This document shows, piece by piece, positions 44,480 through 53,462 of a stretch of 64,000 nucleotides of DNA; the stretch's first letter is position 1; each line of letters begins with the position of its first letter. The stretch is taken from the NCBI RefSeq assembly GCF_001999245.1, contig NZ_CP019630.1, positions 992,001-1,056,000 of the forward strand. Direction: 5' to 3'. Source of the DNA: Roseibium algicola. Its GTDB lineage: Bacteria > Pseudomonadota > Alphaproteobacteria > Rhizobiales > Stappiaceae. The notes beneath the pieces are model-generated. The model worked only from the letters and a program-made list of their open reading frames with translations, ran no database searches and had not been told where the DNA came from. A program made the position numbers and the translations under genes.

Positions 44480-45394
44480 CTAAAGCGCGTAGATCACCTC
44501 TGCTGCGCGAACGGCAGCGGAAGCCCTGTTCTCAACACCAAGTTTGACGAAGATCTGCTCCAGATGCTTGTTCACGGTGCGCGGCGACAGACCCAGAATT
44601 TCGCCGATATCCTTGTTGGACTTGCCCTTGGCGATCCAGATCAGGACTTCCGCCTCGCGCTGTGTCAGTTCAAAGCTGCCCTGCAGCGCCTGGACCTGCC
44701 CGGCTTCGTCTTCAGCGGTAACACGGAACAGGTTTTCGTCCGGGCCGACACGGCCAAGCGGGTGAAGTTGCACTGCCAGGTTTTCAGATAAGCCGAGCAT
44801 GAAACTCTTGCGACGCTCGCCGGAGGAATTCGGCCCGTCCAGCCAGTCCCCCAGTGCTCGGCCCAGCCGGAAAAGACTGGTTTCGGCAGCCCCTGTCTTT
44901 GCCAGCAGGTTGTGAATTTGCGGTGTCGACCAAAGCACTGTCCCCTCCTGAGACACGGCCACCAGATGGCGCCCGGCTGCATCCAGCGCCACATGCGCGC
45001 TTTGAACCGACCGGGCATTCTTCAGATGCACCTTGATCCGCGCCTTCAGTTCGTCGACGTCGATCGGCTTGGTAAGGAAATCGACCCCGCCGGATTCCAG
45101 CGCCTTTACCACATGTTCCGTTTCGGACAGCCCGGTCATGAAAATCACCGGGACATGCTGAAGCGCCGGGTTTTCCTTGATCTGCCGGCAGGTCTCAAAA
45201 CCGTCGAGGCCGGGCATGACCGCATCCATCAGGATCGTATCCGGTGTCACCTTGTTGCAGATGTTGAGAGCGGTTTCGCCGCTGGTCGCCACCAGAACGG
45301 CTACGCCGGTCTTTTTCAGGGCTTCGGTGACGAAGCCGAGCGTTTCCGGGCTGTCGTCGACCACAAGGACCGTATCGCGACGATCATCCGTCAT
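44480..45394 (-). CDS. Response regulator, receiver plus LuxR-type DNA-binding domain, partner of the NCS1 kinase
   Basis: 304 aa. The receiver domain (TVLVVDDSPETLGFVTEALK, phospho-Asp in ILMDAVMPGLDGFETC, Lys in FLTKPIDVDELKARIK) is followed by a PAS-like middle region (AGRHLVAVSQEGTVLWSTPQ) and a LuxR helix-turn-helix (LTQREAEVLIWIAKGKSNKD, GLSPRTVNKHLEQIFVKLGV). ATG at 45394 overlaps the kinase gene by 11 bases, with GGA seven bases upstream; GTG at 45409 has no such site. Together with the adjacent kinase it makes a two-component system that likely controls urtABCDE. Confidence 0.9.
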   Translation of the reverse strand: MTDDRRDTVLVVDDSPETLGFVTEALKKTGVAVLVATSGETALNICNKVTPDTILMDAVMPGLDGFETCRQIKENPALQHVPVIFMTGLSETEHVVKALESGGVDFLTKPIDVDELKARIKVHLKNARSVQSAHVALDAAGRHLVAVSQEGTVLWSTPQIHNLLAKTGAAETSLFRLGRALGDWLDGPNSSGERRKSFMLGLSENLAVQLHPLGRVGPDENLFRVTAEDEAGQVQALQGSFELTQREAEVLIWIAKGKSNKDIGEILGLSPRTVNKHLEQIFVKLGVENRASAAVRAAEVIYAL

Positions 45395-48300
45395 GTGTTT
45401 CCAATTCACTCAAGACGTTTTTGTAGGCATCGAAATCGAACCGGGCGAGATGGACATTCAATGCATCGATCAGGGGCAGATTTTCCGGCGTTTTCGCCAG
45501 TTCGTTCAATTTGGCCTCGATGCCTTCCACATAACCGATCTCCGCAAGCGAGATGAGATCGGCGACGTGATCGGCACCGGGCGATTTCAAGGGATCCTTT
45601 CGGGCGGGTTCCTGGTTTCGCTCGACCGGCTGTTCGGTCCAGACAACACCCATGTGTTTTTGCAGCAGGTCGTAAAGCTGGCCGATGCCGAAGGGCTTTG
45701 CAAGGGTTGCCGAATGGTGAGCCGGACCGTCCGGCCGCAAAGCCTTGTCACCGATGTTGGCCGACAGCATGATGATCGGCGCGCTGACGCCTCTGTCCCT
45801 CAGGTCCTCGGCCAGTTCCCAACCGTTCATTCCCGGCATCAGGATATCGATCAGGTAGAGATCCGGCCGGAGCGGCTCGACCGTCTCCAGGCAGGCCCTG
45901 CCCGTATCCGCCTCGACGACGGCAAATCCGATCGGTTTCAGGATATCGCAGACAAGCGCTCGGTGATCCGGATTGTCATCGATCACGGCAACCGTCTTCC
46001 GCTCGCCTTCGTAGCCTCGCACCTGTCTTTCCAGGCGGATGGTATCGACCGGCCGGTCGACAGCCGCCAGCATCAGCCGCACTTCAAAGGAAGCGCCCTT
46101 CCCCGGTTCGCTGGACAGCGCGATGGCTCCACCCATGGTTTCCGTCAGAAGCTTGGTGATGGTCAGCCCGAGCCCCAACCCCGGTGTCTTCGCCCCGTCG
46201 GCGGTCTTGCTGCGGCCGAATGGTTCGAAAATCTTGACCTGTTCGTCAAGCGCGATGCCCGGTCCGCTGTCCGACACGACAAAGCTGGCCACCTGTGACC
46301 GGTAACTGACCGAAAACGAAACAATGCCCTCAGAGGTGAACTTGATCGCATTCGACAGGAGGTTCACCAGGATCTGCCGCAGACGTTTTTCGTCGGTTCG
46401 GACAAACACCGGCAGGTTGGGTGCGCGCGCATAGTTGAAGCCGAGCCCCTTGGCAGCCGCCTGCATGCGGAACATGTCGACGATCTGATCCAGAAACTCG
46501 TGAATGTTGATCTCGTTGGAATAGATCTGCAGCCTGCCAGCCTCGATCCGCGAAATATCCAGAAGGCCGTCGATCAGCCCTGACAGATGCTCGGCACTGC
46601 GCCGGATTGTGCTGATCGCAGGCCTGCGGGCTGTCGGCACGCTGTCGTCCCGTTCCAGCACCTGCGCATAGCCCATGACCGCGTTCAAGGGTGTTCTGAG
46701 TTCGTGACTGAGGCCGACCACGTAGCGGCTCTTGGCAAGGTTGGCGGCCTCGGCATCTTCCTTGGCCTTCTGCAGAGCCGCGTCGGTAACACCGTGAGCG
46801 TCGATTTCCTTCTGAAGCAGCGCGTTCTGGCGCATGGATTCTTCTTCGGCGACCCGCCGGGTGTCATGAGCAAGCACCAGGAACCAGCAGGCAATACCGA
46901 CGACGATGGCGAAAACAAAGAAAATCAACAGCACCGTCTGGCCGATGATGCCGGTCGGATCTCCCAGACGATTTTCCGCCTGGGCGTAGATGATCCAGAG
47001 CACCAGGCCGATTGCAGCATTCGACAGAACAGAGATGAACGCATAGCGCCCCAGCCGGGACTGTAGGAACGCCATCGCGTTTTCCGGCAGAATGCGGCCC
47101 GCGACGGTGCCGACCTGATAGGAGAGCCGCGCCTTCGGCTTGCAGCTGTCGTGGCAGCGGGCATCGAGTGAACAGCACAGCGAACAGATCGGCGACTGAT
47201 AGGCCGGGCAATAAGCCATGTCTTCCGGCTCGAACGGGTTTTCGCAGATCGAACAGGCGATGTGCTCCTTCTTCTGCCAGCTCTGGCGCGGTTTGCGAGC
47301 CAGGTAGAACCGCCCCCTGGTCGCATAAGCGATCAGGGGCGCGGCAACAAAGGCAATGGCCATCGCCAGAAAGGTGGCGAGGGCCTCCGCCGTCTTGCCG
47401 AACTCGCCGAAGTGCGCGGCCAATGCGAGACCGGCGGCCAGAAGCATTGCGCCGGTACCAACCGGATTGATGTCATAAAGATGTGCGCGTTTGAATTCGA
47501 TTCCCGGAGGCGACAGCCCGAGCGGCTTGTTGATGAAGAGATCAGCCGAAATGGCGGAAAGCCAGGCCATCGCAATGATGGAAAAGACGCCAAGAGTTTC
47601 TTCCAGCAACCGATAGATGCCGAGTTCCATCAACAGCAGAGCGATGCCGACATTGAAGACGAGCCAGACGACCCGGCCGGGATGGGAGTGTGTGAGGCGC
47701 GAGAAGAAATTCGACCAGGCAAGCGACCCGGCGTAGGCATTCATGACGTTGATCTTGAGCTGCGCCACCACCACGAATGCCGCCATCAGCAAGAGGACGA
47801 CGGTTTCGTTCGGGATCATGTAGCCGAAAGCGACCGCATACATGCGCGAGGGTTCGTCGGCATGATCAACCGGAACACCGTGCGACAAAACGAGGACTGC
47901 CAGGAAAGAGCCTGCAATCATCTTGGGGGCACCGAGAACAACCCAGCCGGGCCCGGCCAGAAACAGGGCAAGCCGGTGCCGGCGGCGGGCATAATCCTGC
48001 GCCGGAAGAAACCGCAGAAAGTCCACCTGTTCACCGATCTGTGCCATCAGCGCCAGAATGACTGCGGAGGCTGCGCCGAAGCTGACCAGGTTGATACTGT
48101 CCCAGCCGCCAGCTGTCGTACGCGGCGCCTGTGTTACCGGGTCGATGCCGGAAAACGTCAACCATTCGCCGACGGCCTGCCAGTCGGTGAAGGCAATGAA
48201 GAGGAACGGCAGGATGTTCAGGATGATCCAGAAGGGCTGGGTTGCGAGCTGAAAGCGGCTGATCCAGGTAATGCCGTGGGTCACCAGCGGAATGACCGCA

Positions 48301-48773
48301 ACCGCGCTGATGACAAACCCCAGCCAGAGCGGCACACCGAACGCGAATTCCAGCGCGCTCGACATGATGGAGGCTTCAATCGCAAAGAGAATGAAGGTGA
48401 AGCTGGCATAGATCAGCGAGGTAACCGTCGAACCGATGTAGCCGAACCCGGCGCCACGCGTGAGCAGGTCTATGTCGACGCCGTAACGCATGGCATAGCG
48501 GCTGATCGGCAGACCGACGACCAACAGCACCAGGCTACCGACCAGTATGGCGAGAAACGCGTTGGCTGTTCCGTGGGACAGGGTGATCGCACCACCGATC
48601 GCCTCCAGAGCCAGAAAGGAGATCGCCCCGATCGCCGTCTGGGAAATCGCGCGTGAGGAAAAGCGGCGCGCGCTCTTGGCGGTGAATCTGAGCGCATAGT
48701 CTTCCAGGGTCTGGTTGTTGACCCATTTGTTGTACTGGCGCCGAACAGGCAGAATGCGTTGGCGCGCCCTCAC
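45384..48773 (-). CDS. Hybrid histidine kinase with an NCS1-type permease sensor domain
   Basis: 1129 aa. Residues about 20-490 are a complete permease of the nucleobase:cation-symporter-1 type with about 12 helices (SFLALEAIGGAITLSHGTAN, GWDSINLVSFGAASAVILAL, PKMIAGSFLAVLVLSHGVPV). Residues 507-544 hold nine Cys in CxxC-like pairs (CSICENPFEPEDMAYCP, CSLCCSLDARCHDSC), probably a zinc site. Two more helices follow, then a coiled segment, the DHp box GLSHELRTPLNAVMGYAQVL (His690), the ATPase domain (VNLLSNAIKF, SDSGPGI, GLGLGLTITKLL), a receiver (phospho-Asp976, YLIDILMPGMNGWEL) and a helical tail. GTG at 48773 has GGAGG seven bases upstream. It should sense or transport a small nitrogen compound, most likely urea or an amide, given the divergent urt operon. 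Confidence 0.88.
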   Translation of the reverse strand: MRARQRILPVRRQYNKWVNNQTLEDYALRFTAKSARRFSSRAISQTAIGAISFLALEAIGGAITLSHGTANAFLAILVGSLVLLVVGLPISRYAMRYGVDIDLLTRGAGFGYIGSTVTSLIYASFTFILFAIEASIMSSALEFAFGVPLWLGFVISAVAVIPLVTHGITWISRFQLATQPFWIILNILPFLFIAFTDWQAVGEWLTFSGIDPVTQAPRTTAGGWDSINLVSFGAASAVILALMAQIGEQVDFLRFLPAQDYARRRHRLALFLAGPGWVVLGAPKMIAGSFLAVLVLSHGVPVDHADEPSRMYAVAFGYMIPNETVVLLLMAAFVVVAQLKINVMNAYAGSLAWSNFFSRLTHSHPGRVVWLVFNVGIALLLMELGIYRLLEETLGVFSIIAMAWLSAISADLFINKPLGLSPPGIEFKRAHLYDINPVGTGAMLLAAGLALAAHFGEFGKTAEALATFLAMAIAFVAAPLIAYATRGRFYLARKPRQSWQKKEHIACSICENPFEPEDMAYCPAYQSPICSLCCSLDARCHDSCKPKARLSYQVGTVAGRILPENAMAFLQSRLGRYAFISVLSNAAIGLVLWIIYAQAENRLGDPTGIIGQTVLLIFFVFAIVVGIACWFLVLAHDTRRVAEEESMRQNALLQKEIDAHGVTDAALQKAKEDAEAANLAKSRYVVGLSHELRTPLNAVMGYAQVLERDDSVPTARRPAISTIRRSAEHLSGLIDGLLDISRIEAGRLQIYSNEINIHEFLDQIVDMFRMQAAAKGLGFNYARAPNLPVFVRTDEKRLRQILVNLLSNAIKFTSEGIVSFSVSYRSQVASFVVSDSGPGIALDEQVKIFEPFGRSKTADGAKTPGLGLGLTITKLLTETMGGAIALSSEPGKGASFEVRLMLAAVDRPVDTIRLERQVRGYEGERKTVAVIDDNPDHRALVCDILKPIGFAVVEADTGRACLETVEPLRPDLYLIDILMPGMNGWELAEDLRDRGVSAPIIMLSANIGDKALRPDGPAHHSATLAKPFGIGQLYDLLQKHMGVVWTEQPVERNQEPARKDPLKSPGADHVADLISLAEIGYVEGIEAKLNELAKTPENLPLIDALNVHLARFDFDAYKNVLSELETHDG

Positions 48774-48948
48774 GCGTCCGCCTCCACACCGGCACCGAAT
48801 GCCCAATAACTGGACATATGACTATTTATTCGGCAAATGCCGTTCTTCATCGCCCGCTTTCCGCCCCGTTTTTTTATTCAGCTCCTCTCTTCAGCACATT
48901 TCATGCCGTCTTTGCTTCTGGAACGCCGTGGCAGGCTTTCAAGCCGGT

Positions 48949-48964
48949 TACGTCAATTGACGTA
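48949..48964. promoter_or_regulatory. 16-bp perfect palindrome between the NCS1 kinase and urtA, candidate operator
   Basis: TACGTCAATTGACGTA is fully self-complementary and lies 110 bases before the urtA ATG and 176 bases before the kinase start. Another half-site ACGTCAA occurs at 49051-49057. Palindromes of this size suit a LuxR-type response-regulator dimer. The rest of the 300-base intergenic region shows nothing else clear. Confidence 0.6.
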
Positions 48965-49073
48965 TGTTGCGGTGCAGTGGTGCCAGTGCACGATCCCTTC
49001 CTGACAGCGGCACACCTTCCAGCCGCCAATCGCCGGCGTGGGAACCGGTGACGTCAAGCAAAGGGGAACATCC

Positions 49074-50360
49074 ATGAAAAACACATTCACCAAACTCGCA
49101 TTGGCAGGCCTGATGGCCTCCACGATGATCGGCGGCGCATCCGCCCAGGAAGACACGATCAAGGTCGGCATCCTGCATTCGCTTTCCGGCACCATGGCCA
49201 TTTCGGAAACCACTCTGAAAGACGCCATGCTGATGCTCATCGAAGAGCAGAACAAGAAGGGTGGCCTGCTTGGCAAGAAACTGGAAGCGGTTGTCGTTGA
49301 CCCGGCTTCCGACTGGCCGCTGTTTGCTGAAAAGGCGCGTGAGCTGATTGAAGTCAACGGCGTCGACGCCGTTTTCGGCTGCTGGACGTCCGTTTCGCGC
49401 AAGTCCGTTCTGCCGGTCTTCGAAGAACTCAACTCGCTGCTGTTCTATCCGGTTCAGTACGAAGGTGAAGAATCCCAGCGCAATGTCTTCTACACGGGCG
49501 CTGCACCGAACCAGCAGGCCATTCCGGCCGTCGATTACCTGATGAACGAGGAAGGCGTCGAGCGCTGGGTTCTGGCCGGCACCGACTATGTCTATCCGCG
49601 CACGACCAACAAGATCCTTGAAGCCTACCTGAAGTCCAAGGGCGTGGCTGAAGAAGACATCATGATCAACTACACGCCGTTCGGACATTCCGACTGGCAG
49701 ACGATCGTGTCCGACATCAAGACCTTCGGCTCTGCCGGCAAGAAAACCGCTGTGGTCTCTACCATCAACGGCGATGCCAACGTGCCGTTCTACAAGGAAC
49801 TGGGCAACGCGGGCATCAAGGCTGAAGACATTCCGGTTGTCGCCTTCTCCGTTGGTGAAGAAGAGCTCGCCGGTCTCGACACCGCTCCGCTCGTCGGCCA
49901 CCTGGCTGCCTGGAACTACTTCCAGTCCGCAGATACCGAAGCCAACGCCGAATTCATCGATGCCTGGCACGCTTACATCGGCGACGACAAGCGCGTGACC
50001 AACGACCCGATGGAAGCGCACTTCATCGGCTTCAACATGTGGGTTGAAGCAGTCAAGAAGGCGGGCAGCACCGAGCCGGATGCCGTGATCGACGCCATCG
50101 TCGGCGTCAGCGTTCCGAACCTGACCGGCGGCTACTCGGCAATGATGCCGAACCACCACATCACCAAGCCGGTGCTGATCGGTGAAATCCAGGAAGACGG
50201 CCAGTTCGAAACCGTCTGGGAAACCTCCGGTCTCGTCGTCGGCGACGCATGGTCCGACTATCTGGACGGCTCCAAGGACCTGATCTCCGATTGGCGCGCA
50301 CCGCTTTCCTGCGGCAACTTCAACACTGCCACCGGCAAGTGCGGCGGCTCCGGGTCTTAA
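49074..50360 (+). CDS. urtA: Urea ABC transporter substrate-binding protein UrtA
   Basis: 428-aa periplasmic protein with signal peptide MKNTFTKLALAGLMASTMIG ending at ASA-QEDTIKV. UrtA hallmarks are IKVGILHSLSGTMAISETTL, DPASDWPLFAEKARELIEVN, FGCWTSVSRKSVLPVFEELN and LLFYPVQYEGEESQRNVFYT; the family C-terminal half GMMPNHHITKPV-type AMMPNHHITKPVLIGEIQED is also present. AAGGGGAA precedes the ATG at 49074. First gene of urtABCDE. Confidence 0.97.
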   Translation: MKNTFTKLALAGLMASTMIGGASAQEDTIKVGILHSLSGTMAISETTLKDAMLMLIEEQNKKGGLLGKKLEAVVVDPASDWPLFAEKARELIEVNGVDAVFGCWTSVSRKSVLPVFEELNSLLFYPVQYEGEESQRNVFYTGAAPNQQAIPAVDYLMNEEGVERWVLAGTDYVYPRTTNKILEAYLKSKGVAEEDIMINYTPFGHSDWQTIVSDIKTFGSAGKKTAVVSTINGDANVPFYKELGNAGIKAEDIPVVAFSVGEEELAGLDTAPLVGHLAAWNYFQSADTEANAEFIDAWHAYIGDDKRVTNDPMEAHFIGFNMWVEAVKKAGSTEPDAVIDAIVGVSVPNLTGGYSAMMPNHHITKPVLIGEIQEDGQFETVWETSGLVVGDAWSDYLDGSKDLISDWRAPLSCGNFNTATGKCGGSGS

Positions 50361-50380
50361 GGGAGGAGACGGAGTTCGGG

Positions 50381-50404
50381 CGGGTCTTACGAGACCCGTC
50401 CTCT
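50381..50404 (+). terminator. Hairpin after urtA (attenuator)
   Basis: Perfect 7-bp stem CGGGTCT/AGACCCG with loop TACG followed by a pyrimidine tract TCCTCTTT. It lies between urtA and the rest of the operon and probably keeps urtA mRNA in excess. Confidence 0.6.
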
Positions 50405-50456
50405 TTCCCCGGTTTTCCAACCGGAAAGGTTTGCCTGGAGAGACGCTCTTAGCTCT

Positions 50457-50568
50457 CCCCTCATCCTGAGGAGGACCACAAAGTCCGTCTCGAAGGATGG
50501 GCGGCAACCCCGGAAGCAAGTGACCCATCCGTCGAGACGCCGCAATGCGACTCCCCAGGATGAGGTCG
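50457..50568. repeat. REP-like palindromic element, copy 1
   Basis: CCTCATCCTG (50459-50468) is a perfect inverted repeat with CAGGATGAGG (50556-50565); inside, GTCTCGAAGGATGGG mirrors CCCATCCGTCGAGAC. The opening CCTCATCCTGAGGAG and GTCTCGAAGGATG pattern is familiar from dispersed palindromes of Hyphomicrobiales. It forms a long hairpin between urtA and urtB. Confidence 0.65.
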
Positions 50569-50600
50569 TCAGGTGAAAGTTCTAAACACCGGTGGACACG

Positions 50601-52223
50601 ATGTCCTTGATGAGATCCTTCCTACTCCTCCTCAGCCTCGCTGCCAGCCTCCTTGCCGCACCGGCACTGGCCCAAAGCGATCCAGAGGCACTCCGTCCGC
50701 TGATCAACGACCTGGCCAAGGGCAAATATTCCGAAACCGAAAAGCAGATCGGTGCCCTTGTCGCGACCGGTGACCCGCAGGTGGCCCCTGCTCTCGAGGC
50801 CCTGAGCGATGGCGACCTCTACGTGCGCAAGGCCGATGGCGAAGTCTTCATCACCAGGAAGGCCGGCAAGAACTTTGCCCTGATCGACCCGCTGACCATG
50901 GAAACGACCGGCGAAGCGGCCAAGGGCGAAATCGACAAGATCAAGGTCAACAACAAGCTGCGCCGGGTGATCCGATCCGCGCTCGGGTCGCTGACCCTGA
51001 TGGCGCCCGACCCGAAGGTGCGGATGGCGGCTGCCGAAGCCGTGTTCAAGGCGAAGGATCCGGACAGTATCGAAGCCCTGGATGCCGCCATTGCCGCTGA
51101 AACGGACGATGGCGTGCGCAAGGTGATGGAAGAAGCCCGGGCCGCGGCCGTTCTGAACTCAGATATGGACGAGGCAACGAAACTCCAGGCGGTTTCGACG
51201 CTCGGCACCATGGGCAATCGCGATGCTCTGTCGCTTCTGATCGCCGTACAATCTTCCTCTGAAGGCGCTTTGCGCGAAGCGGCAACCACGGAAATCACCA
51301 AGATCGAGAAATCCATCGCCGCCTGGGATGCGGCACAGAATGTCTGGTACGGCCTGTCGCTTGGATCCGTGCTGCTGCTCGCTGCCATTGGTCTTGCCAT
51401 CACCTTCGGTGTCATGGGCGTCATCAATATGGCGCATGGCGAGATGGTCATGATCGGGGCTTACGTCACCTTCGTGGTTCAGGAATTCATTCGCTCCTCC
51501 GCACCTGGTCTTTTCGATTATTCCCTGTTCATCGCCCTGCCGCTTGCTTTCCTCACCTCAGGACTGGTGGGCGTTGCCATCGAACGTGGCGTGATCCGCT
51601 GGCTGTATGGGCGCCCTCTGGAGACGTTGCTTGCGACCTGGGGCATCTCGTTGGTGCTGCAGCAGGCGGTGCGATCGATCTTCGGCCCGACCAACCGTGA
51701 GGTTGGCAACCCGGACTGGATGTCCGGCGCCTTCGAAATTGGCCAGATGACGATCACCTATAACCGCATGTGGATCATCGTCTTCGCGATGCTGGTCTTC
51801 GCCGGTCTGATGCTTGTCCTCAAGAAGACCCCGTTCGGGCTCTATACCCGGGCCGTGACCCAGAACCGGCGCATGGCCGCCTCGATGGGCATCCGCACTC
51901 CCTGGATCGACGCCCTCACCTTCGGGCTCGGCTCTGGTATTGCCGGGATCGCGGGCGTCGCACTCAGCCAGATCGACAACGTTTCGCCGAACCTTGGCCA
52001 GGGCTACATCATCGACAGTTTCATGGTGGTGGTCTTCGGCGGGGTCGGCAATCTGTGGGGCACACTGGTAGGCGCCATGACCCTCGGTGTCGTGAACAAG
52101 TTCCTGGAGCCCTATGCCGGCGCCGTGCTCGGCAAGATCTTCGTGCTCATCTTTATCATTCTCTTTATCCAGAAGCGTCCAAGGGGCCTGTTCGCCCTCA
52201 AGGGCCGGGCAGTTGAAGCATGA
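50601..52223 (+). CDS. urtB: Urea ABC transporter permease UrtB
   Basis: 540 aa. A signal-like segment (MRSFLLLLSLAASLLAAPAL) and a helical, HEAT-like N-terminal domain of about 230 residues precede the LivH-type permease, which starts near LSLGSVLLLAAIGLAITFGV. Motifs are MGVINMAHGEMVMIGAYVTF and GLGSGIAGIAGVALSQIDNV. The N-terminal extension is normal for proteobacterial UrtB. ATG at 50601 has GGTGG five bases upstream; GTG at 50592 is possible. Confidence 0.96.
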   Translation: MSLMRSFLLLLSLAASLLAAPALAQSDPEALRPLINDLAKGKYSETEKQIGALVATGDPQVAPALEALSDGDLYVRKADGEVFITRKAGKNFALIDPLTMETTGEAAKGEIDKIKVNNKLRRVIRSALGSLTLMAPDPKVRMAAAEAVFKAKDPDSIEALDAAIAAETDDGVRKVMEEARAAAVLNSDMDEATKLQAVSTLGTMGNRDALSLLIAVQSSSEGALREAATTEITKIEKSIAAWDAAQNVWYGLSLGSVLLLAAIGLAITFGVMGVINMAHGEMVMIGAYVTFVVQEFIRSSAPGLFDYSLFIALPLAFLTSGLVGVAIERGVIRWLYGRPLETLLATWGISLVLQQAVRSIFGPTNREVGNPDWMSGAFEIGQMTITYNRMWIIVFAMLVFAGLMLVLKKTPFGLYTRAVTQNRRMAASMGIRTPWIDALTFGLGSGIAGIAGVALSQIDNVSPNLGQGYIIDSFMVVVFGGVGNLWGTLVGAMTLGVVNKFLEPYAGAVLGKIFVLIFIILFIQKRPRGLFALKGRAVEA

Positions 52224-53458
52224 TGACCTCTTTCCTCTTCCGCGCCATGGACGCCCGAGCAGGGATCTTCCTCGCCATCATGGCGGCCGTGATTGTCCTG
52301 GTTCCTGCCGGCAACCTGCTTGTCCCCGAAGGCTCGGCCTTCCATGTACCGACCTACGCGGTCACGCTGATGGGCAAATACCTGACTTACGCGTTGTTGG
52401 CGTTGGCGGTAGATCTGGTCTGGGGCTATTGCGGCATTCTCTCGCTCGGTCATGCGGCCTTCTTCGCGCTCGGCGGCTATGCCATGGGCATGTACCTGAT
52501 GCGTCAGATCGGGACCCGCGGCGTTTACGGCGACCCGATCCTGCCGGATTTCATGGTGTTCCTGAACTGGGGAGAACTGCCCTGGTATTGGTACGGCTTC
52601 GACATGTTCTGGTTTGCGGCGCTCATGGTGCTGCTGGTGCCGGGCGTGCTGGCCTTCGTCTTTGGCTGGTTCGCCTTCCGCTCACGCGTCACCGGCGTTT
52701 ACCTGTCGATCATCACGCAGGCCCTCACCTACGCGCTGCTGCTTGCCTTCTTCCGCAACGACATGGGTTTTGGCGGCAACAACGGCCTGACCGACTTCAA
52801 AGACATTCTCGGCTTTGATATTCAAGCCGACACGACCCGCGCGGGCCTGTTTGCAGCCTCAGGCCTGGCGCTGGTCCTGTGTTTCCTCATCTGCCGGGCG
52901 ATCACCCGATCGAAACTCGGCAAGGTGCTGGTGGCCGTGCGCGACGCGGAGAGCCGGACACGCTTCCTGGGCTACCGTGTGGAACACTACAAGCTGTTCG
53001 TCTGGACCCTGTCGGCCATGATGGCCGGTATCGCCGGTGCCCTTTACGTGCCGCAGGTCGGCATCATCAACCCGGGTGAATTTGCACCTGCCAACTCCAT
53101 CGAGGTGGTGATCTGGGTTGCCGTCGGCGGGCGCGGAACGCTGGTCGGGGCCGTTCTCGGCGCCGTTCTGGTCAACTTCGCCAAGACCTGGTTCACCGCC
53201 GCCCTGCCCGACATCTGGCTCTTTGCGCTCGGCGGCCTCTTCGTGGTCGTGACCCTGTTCCTGCCGAAGGGCATCGTCGGCACCCTTTCCCAGGGCTGGA
53301 CGGCCTTGCGGCAACGGAAAGTCTCCAAAGACTTCGAAGCCGGGTCGGACCAACCTCCGAGCCAGGCGCCGCAGTCGCCCGCTTCCCCGGCCAACGTCAG
53401 CCCGAAAAAATCTGCCTCGACCGTTCCGGCGGATGCCGAACCCCAGCCCGCGGAGTAA
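52220..53458 (+). CDS. urtC: Urea ABC transporter permease UrtC
   Basis: 412-aa LivM-type permease: YALLALAVDLVWGYCGILSL with the GHAAFFALGGYAMGMYLMRQ segment, GFGGNNGLTDFKDILGFDIQ and the ATPase-contact region RFLGYRVEHYKLFVWTLSAM through EVVIWVAVGGRGTLVGAVLG. The C-terminus is a Ser/Pro/Ala-rich tail of about 45 residues. Starts within the urtB stop (ATGA). Confidence 0.96.
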   Translation: MMTSFLFRAMDARAGIFLAIMAAVIVLVPAGNLLVPEGSAFHVPTYAVTLMGKYLTYALLALAVDLVWGYCGILSLGHAAFFALGGYAMGMYLMRQIGTRGVYGDPILPDFMVFLNWGELPWYWYGFDMFWFAALMVLLVPGVLAFVFGWFAFRSRVTGVYLSIITQALTYALLLAFFRNDMGFGGNNGLTDFKDILGFDIQADTTRAGLFAASGLALVLCFLICRAITRSKLGKVLVAVRDAESRTRFLGYRVEHYKLFVWTLSAMMAGIAGALYVPQVGIINPGEFAPANSIEVVIWVAVGGRGTLVGAVLGAVLVNFAKTWFTAALPDIWLFALGGLFVVVTLFLPKGIVGTLSQGWTALRQRKVSKDFEAGSDQPPSQAPQSPASPANVSPKKSASTVPADAEPQPAE

Positions 53459-53462
53459 AGCC

